From Glossina fuscipes (Eukaryota > Arthropoda > Insecta > Diptera > Glossinidae), in contig NW_023998490.1 of NCBI RefSeq assembly GCF_014805625.2, positions 3,067,987 to 3,131,986 on the forward strand: a DNA stretch of 64,000 bases. Reading direction: 5' to 3'. Each line of letters starts with the position of its first letter. The stretch's first letter is position 1. The position numbers and the translations under genes are program-made. The notes under the pieces are model-generated. The model was not told the origin of the DNA and ran no database searches. It saw only the letters and a list, made by a program, of their open reading frames with translations. Positions 58,613 to 64,000 of this stretch are shown piece by piece.

Positions 58613-60200
58613 CTGTTAATGAAAAGAAACATTTTGAAAAATTATTAAAATATTATCAAGTAGTTTAATAAAGGTATGAACATAAAAGAAAAGCAATTAA
58701 ATTAAATGAATGTAAAAATAATATTCAAATCAAAAGTTGCTTGGTATCAACGAAAATGTCCGCCCACTGCATTTTTTATTCATTCAGTGACTTTGACTTT
58801 ACTCGCATATGTTTACACTCATTTGCTAAAGATGAGAGCATATCAAATTTATCGAGTGCTTTATAGTACATGTGCGCCCCTCTTAAAGCATTTCAATTCG
58901 TTTCAATTAACGTAAGTACGATTTTCGACACAATTGTCGACTTTATGGACCCGACACTCGACCTGTGGACTTGAAAATTGAAACCAAAGCGTGCTGGCAG
59001 TCGTGGCCTGGAGACATCCTAACCAGCAACTATTTATCTTTCATTTTTTCCTTCAGTAATTTAGCAATCGTAACAACCACGATTCCGACTGATCAAGTGA
59101 TATTTTTACGCATGTATTCTTATTTGTCATTAAGACATCGTTTTCGAAGCTTTTTTTTTTTTTTTTTTACATATTATTTGTATAGAGATGCACGAAGGCA
59201 TTTATAAAAAATATTTAAAATTTCAACCATCATCATTGTCGTCATCATCGTGATGATCCCTATCATTATCGTTTTCATTGAGTATAATAAACTTAAAAAT
59301 GCAAATAAAAATAAATAAACAAAAACATACGTTTAAATATTTATTTTTGTTGAAAATGTTTGCCTTACAAATTTGAAATTGTTATTTTAATTAAATTTTT
59401 TGTTCTCTGCTATTTGCTGCGAGAAAGTGAAATGTTTTGCTTAATATCGTAAATGCTTACTAAAAGCGTTATTATGTGTACATAGATGTAGGCGAACTTG
59501 TCTACGTAAAGGAAAATTATGATTTAGTTTGGTAAGTAAATCTTGTAAAAGTTTGCAAAGCATGCACTTTATATGTGTGAAATGAGAAAGAAAAACTTTG
59601 AATGCGCTTCAAATATTTAATCAATTTCTAGTTTGTCTGCTACGAGGGTCTTGGTCAGATTTTGTAGAAATGAATTTTAAACTTGAACTTTACCTTGTGC
59701 TCAGGCAATTGGATACAGTTCATAATATTCGGCTTTTCATTAAAATCTCCATCTAAATTTTACGAAGCGTTAAGCCCAATATATGGCATGTACCGGTTAT
59801 GTATTCTAAATGTAGAACGAAGCGTTGAGCTGATAGGAGCATAAAACACATTCTCCTTGGGGAAAATCGGCAAAAACGTTAGTCTAGATCGCCGGCCTGC
59901 TGTTCGTCAAATTTCAAATAATTCAATTTGCTCGCACATAGCAGTGCTGCAAATGAATCGTATCTAACTTGATTAACCACTCCGTTGTGCAGCTTTCGAA
60001 CGTGAAAAGCGTTTAAGTGCTTTTTTTTTATCCATTAGGTCGTAAAATGAGCGCTTCAAAAACAATGAAAATTGATACATTTCTCATAACAGTTGGGTCT
60101 CGTTCCGAAACCCGGAAAAAGTTGCCACCTCCCTTAAAGATCGAAGTTTTATGTATACAGCTTTTAGTAAGTATTTAAGTAATTAAAATGATTTAGGTAA
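58613..60200. other. sequence upstream of the shn micro-exon, no gene recognised
   Basis: Probably shn intron. It contains an imperfect CAT/GTC repeat at 59229-59275 and a poly-T of about 18 at 59151-59168. No ATG exon ending in phase 1 with a good donor was found. Confidence 0.4.
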
Positions 60201-60742
60201 ATATCTCACTGCAGTGAAGATAAGTCATCAATAATCAGCATTTTTGTGGACCGTCTTTGCTAAGTTGCAATTTATTGCTAAATAAACACCAAACATGTAA
60301 AATAAGTATTAAAATGAAATAATATCAGCAAACGTGCACATAAAAAACATAGTAAGCCGCTAACTACGAACACAAAACCAAAAATGTTAAGTTATTGCTA
60401 ATAAATCTCCTTCAAAATGACGTCACAAATACTAAAAGAACGCAATGTCAAAATCGTTTTATAACCTAGTTTCGTTACCCTGGCCCCGGTCCATCAGCCC
60501 CAAATTCGCTAAAAACACGCCCTCGCCATATACATAAGGCACTAAAGGCAAAATGTTGCTAATGAAATGTTCGATCTTTTATACATAATGTTTTTGTTTT
60601 TGTTGCTAATGAAATTTTCAATTTTATACGTACACAAATGTGTTTTGTCTTTACTTAAAACGCATGCTTACGATAACACATTAAGGGCATATGTTTGCAA
60701 TGGTCGCGCGTTTGTCCGTGCACTTGGTTAAGAAGTTATATG
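60201..60742 (+). repeat. left arm of the long inverted repeat
   Basis: Outer end near ATATCTCACTGCAGTGAAGA; inner end at AAGAAGTTATATG. A full CRE palindrome TGACGTCA lies at 60418-60425. Confidence 0.75.
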
Positions 60743-61352
60743 ATGGTAATGTTATTGTGTTATCCGTGCCTATTATCTTGTTCTTAAATATTGCGAAAGC
60801 TTTAGCTTCTTTGCACATCTCATCCAAATGCGATAGAGAAGTTTTACGAAGATTGGAAGATGTTCTTGCACATAAAACTGTTGCAAAATGCCCAAGTGCC
60901 TTGAACCTATCTCATGAAGTGGCAAAGACGGTGGATTTAAAATACCGCCGAATCTCCTTTTTATTTACAGTCCCTACTTTCAATTCTTGAAGGCGGCTAG
61001 ATACATTTTTTTAAAAGTGGGCATAACATAATTTAATAAAAACTAATTTCTCTCTTACTGTATTTTCATTCCTTTCTAGCTTTTTATAACAAAGTAATTC
61101 TTGTAATTACTTTACGTACCATATTGTCTTTAAATAAAATGAGTTATAGGGCATAGGCTTAGAATGTATGACGTCATACGCAAAAGCCATTAACTGAATT
61201 TTTACCGAGATAAATAATGAGAAAGACAAATCAGGCAGTCAAGCGCACGCAAACATTTTTGCCATATCACATACTTTATTTGCCTATAGAATGTTTTGAA
61301 TAAAATTATGCGCGATTCATATTTAGAAAAATGGCGAAAACCGAATAGTACG

Positions 61353-61804
61353 CATATAACTTCTTAAACAAGTGCATGGATAAACGCGCTAGTATTGCAA
61401 ATATATGCATATATGTAATGTGTAATCTTAAGCATACATTTTAAGTGAAGACAAGAACATTATGTGTATAAAATCGAACATTTCAACAACATTTTTGCAA
61501 CATTTTGCCTTTAGGGTTTTCTGTATAGGGAGAGGGCCTGTTTTAACGAATTTCGAGGTGATGGACCAGGACCAGAGTAATGAAATTAGGTTTTTCTGAG
61601 AGGTTTTAGCGTCCCTTAAGACATGTCACAAATGGACCGTTTTATATGTGCCAAGATTGCCAAGATTATTTAATTTTAATACTTAATTTAAATGTTTGTT
61701 GTTTATTTCGCAATAATTGTAACTTAGCAAAGACATTTTTAGTGAAAATACGGACCATAAAAATGTCGGTTATCTTGGTGGGCTATCTTCACTTCAGTAA
61801 AATA
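61353..61804 (-). repeat. right arm of the long inverted repeat
   Basis: Inner end CATATAACTTCTTAAACAAG; outer end CTATCTTCACTTCAGTAAAA. The overlapping 122-codon plus frame (61646-62014) is largely this arm plus flank and is not supported as a gene. Confidence 0.75.
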
Positions 61805-64000
61805 TCGGTCAAAAAAATTGGCGTGAGTCCCGCGTCAAACCTGATATCCTTGTACATAAATCAAACTGCCAAGTTTCGTTTCATTTACATTACTTGTGCA
61901 ACAAGATGTATTGAATTTGTGCGGATGTATGTTCATCGTTCAGAAGGAATTAAAATAAATCCACGTTTTTATTTCATAACATTTATTCCACTTCAATTCA
62001 GTTGCACTTTTTAAATTTAGGTTATACTATTTCAAGAGCTTATATAAGAAGAAGATTCCTTAATTACCTACATTACCCATATTAAATTATTTATTACAAG
62101 AAAAAAATATATCATTATAAAAGGGAAATGGATCGACAGTGAAAGACCACCAAACGTATGTTTGCGTCCAAGTTCGATACTTAAAGACCAGAAGCATCAG
62201 GGCTCAAGCGAACGCTAATACGGCGCAATATATATAGAGATTTTTGATATACTTTGTATGCAATTTGGTACAAAGGGTAATTTTGGAAGCGAATCGCCAA
62301 TATAAGGTCCCATTTAGATCTTTCAAAATTTCTCGAGGAAAATGACTGCATATACTGGGATATTAAACTATTGGGGAGAATTTCTCGAAAAGTAGGTCTT
62401 TATAACACAAATCTGTTCATAACAGCCATTTGACATAAAAATTAACTGTTCAGACCTTGACGCATTTGTTTGGCCGCAACCCGATGTGGGGAGCCTTGTG
62501 TATGACAATAAAGCCGAATTCTTCTTACGGAAATAGATATAGATGAGGNNNNNNNNNNNNNNNNNNNNNNNNNNNNNNNNNNNNNNNNNNNNNNNNNNNN
62601 NNNNNNNNNNNNNNNNNNNNNNNNNNNNNNNNNNNNNNNNNNNNNNNNAACCAACCATGATCAAATGCTATACTTGCTCAAGGCTGACTATTTCAAATAA
62701 GTGCTCTGTTGCTCCCCGCATTTTCAAGAAACAAGGGCCCAGTCTCTTAAAGAAACCGACGGCTGCACCGATCTATCTTTTACTGTAGTTCTACAGTATT
62801 GCAGTTTGTGTACTCGGAAATATCAAGTCGAAAGAAAGGATTCAAAAATTAAGAAAAGAAAGTTGAAAGAAACTGATAGATATTTTGTCGAACTTTTCCA
62901 CCTATATCTGCCAGAGTTATTTCAAAAAAATAGTTTACGATCAATCAATCCCTCGGCAAGTTTTATAACAAAAGAAAAAAATTTGCTTCTAACAAAATGG
63001 CAGCAATTTTCCTCACATCCAATTTAATTAACACACGCCAAATGTCTGTCATGAGAAAAATGTTTTTTGTTTTTTTTTATTTCCCTTATGCTATGTCTTA
63101 TGGCTTTGATAATTTTTGGCTTCATGACAATGTTTGCTCTCTTCTTATACGTTTTTAAGAAACGTTAATAGAAATTCTTTTTTGGTTTTTTGCACTATTT
63201 TTAGTTTGAAAGAATTTTTTCTATTTGACTTTTAAACTGAATTTTCCTTCAAACCAATTTTTTCGTTTATTTCTTTATTTTTTTTTTTTTTTATTATTAT
63301 ACCAGATGTAAAGAAACGCACATGTATATGTATAATAAACTTATAAAGTATTTTATATATACATGTACTTACTTACTTACTTAATCTTATTGAGACAACG
63401 GAAAGTGTCGCCAAATTTTAAATTGATTTACTAATGTCTGTCTGTTCGTTCGGATTTTCATTTCTCTTTGCATTATTCTTTTCTTAAGCGATCTAAGGTC
63501 AGTTAGGTCCTTCTAAATGTAATTAACAGCCAACAGATACATAAATTTTTTTATTATGTTATTCTGTCTAAGACCATGCAAGAGATTAGAAAAGAGCATG
63601 TGATTGAAAGAGGCTAGCAAAAAGAAGAAGATGATGCAGAGACAGAGAGAGAGAGAGATAGAGAGAGTGGAATGAAGAAATCAATACACTTTCGCCTATG
63701 GAATATCAATTTACATGGCATATTTTTCGTAACCATTAGGCCTTGAAATGCCTCAATCGCTTCTCTAATAAAACATTATTTACGGAAGTCGTATATATTA
63801 AAATTAATTTGGCGTTGTAAAGTTTCGAAATATCTTGTTTGTACTAATATATGGAAATTTTTTCATGGTGAAAGACAATGATTGGATAAAGCGCAATGCT
63901 TTTTCTTATTTTTTTCATGACTTCTAAATAGTTGATTCGCAGGCAGCAAAAGTTTTGATAGCATAAAACATCTATTTTTTCCGAAAACAAAAAACCGTTG
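61805..64000. other. flanking sequence, no gene recognised
   Basis: It contains a 100-N gap, (TACT)n at 63364-63382, and (GA)n at 63641-63667. Frames at 62543-63027 touch the gap or lack motifs. Confidence 0.4.
62549..62648. other. assembly gap (100 N)
   Basis: A run of exactly 100 N, commonly used for gaps of unknown size. Frames crossing it are artefacts. Confidence 1.

Larger units (their letters stand above)
60201..61804. repeat. 1.6-kb long inverted repeat (foldback element or hairpin-RNA locus)
   Basis: Left arm 60201-60742 and right arm 61353-61804 are reverse complements along their length, with a loop of about 610 bp. Aligned blocks from the outside in include CTTAGCAAAGAC, GGWCCAYAAAAATG, CTAAAGGCAAAATGTTGC, GAAATGTTCGATYTTTTATA, CACTTRKTTAAGAAGTTATA TG. 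The left arm has an extra duplicated segment of about 50 bp (GTTGCTAATGAAATTTTC). The loop has a 99-codon plus frame starting in the left arm (60691-60990) of no recognised family. No transposase is visible. Confidence 0.8.

Noticed and set aside
60691..60990. 99-codon plus-strand ORF in the inverted-repeat loop
   Set aside because: It starts inside the left arm, matches no family I recognise and has no splice or promoter context. Kept only as a note under the repeat.
61646..62014. 122-codon plus-strand ORF
   Set aside because: It begins inside the right arm of the inverted repeat and runs into flank; composition is not protein-like.
63380..63500. Minus-strand Met frame followed by a GTAAGTAAGTAAGT donor-like repeat, as first coding exon of shn
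   Set aside because: The frame closes with TAA before the donor, and the donor is a simple (TACT)n repeat.

Overview
This is nuclear DNA of a higher (cyclorrhaphan) fly, most likely a tephritid fruit fly. That is inferred from the architecture of its one large gene, introns of 67-79 bp, strong AT richness, and many decayed Tc1/mariner and LINE relics. The species cannot be named from the window. Two runs of N (29015-29414 and 62549-62648) are assembly gaps.

The window is dominated by schnurri (shn), read on the minus strand. Four adjoining exons (16187-14780, 14700-14589, 14521-13274, 13204-7412) join in frame across three short GT-AG introns and encode about 2,850 residues. They carry the N-terminal zinc-finger pair with an acidic tail (ZAS-type), a lone central CCHC finger, a second finger pair with an acidic Ser-rich tail, and a C-terminal triplet of fingers. 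The last is the arrangement known from the fly BMP/Dpp co-repressor that works with Mad and Medea. A 57-bp coding micro-exon at 58612-58556 fits the reading frame of the 16187 exon, which implies an intron of about 42 kb filling most of the window. The start codon is further upstream and was not found. A coding-looking stretch follows the shn stop in the same frame (down to 7172) and may be an alternative C-terminus.

The long intron holds, in order of coordinate: a diverged threefold repeat (16.3-16.7 kb); a same-strand nested relic of an N-acetylglucosaminyltransferase-IV (MGAT4) gene with one in-frame stop and a damaged acidic motif (25.3-26.5 kb); tRNA-derived SINE-like elements (29.8, 30.7 and 36.7 kb); fossils of several different Tc1/mariner transposases (33, 41, 44.5 and 54 kb); two LINE relics (49.4-50.2 and 57.1-58.0 kb); a dispersed family of short elements sharing a terminus of the form AACAAGTAAGAACATTATAGTC; and a promoter-like block at 37.0-38.4 kb that may be an alternative 5' exon of shn. 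Upstream of the micro-exon lies a 1.6-kb long inverted repeat (60201-61804), the most unusual structure here. It is either a foldback-type non-autonomous transposon or a hairpin-RNA locus.

Downstream of shn (below 7.2 kb) are AT-rich 3' sequence, microsatellites and a small cluster of forkhead-type motifs, with no recognisable second gene. All identifications rest on reading motifs by eye. No database search was possible.
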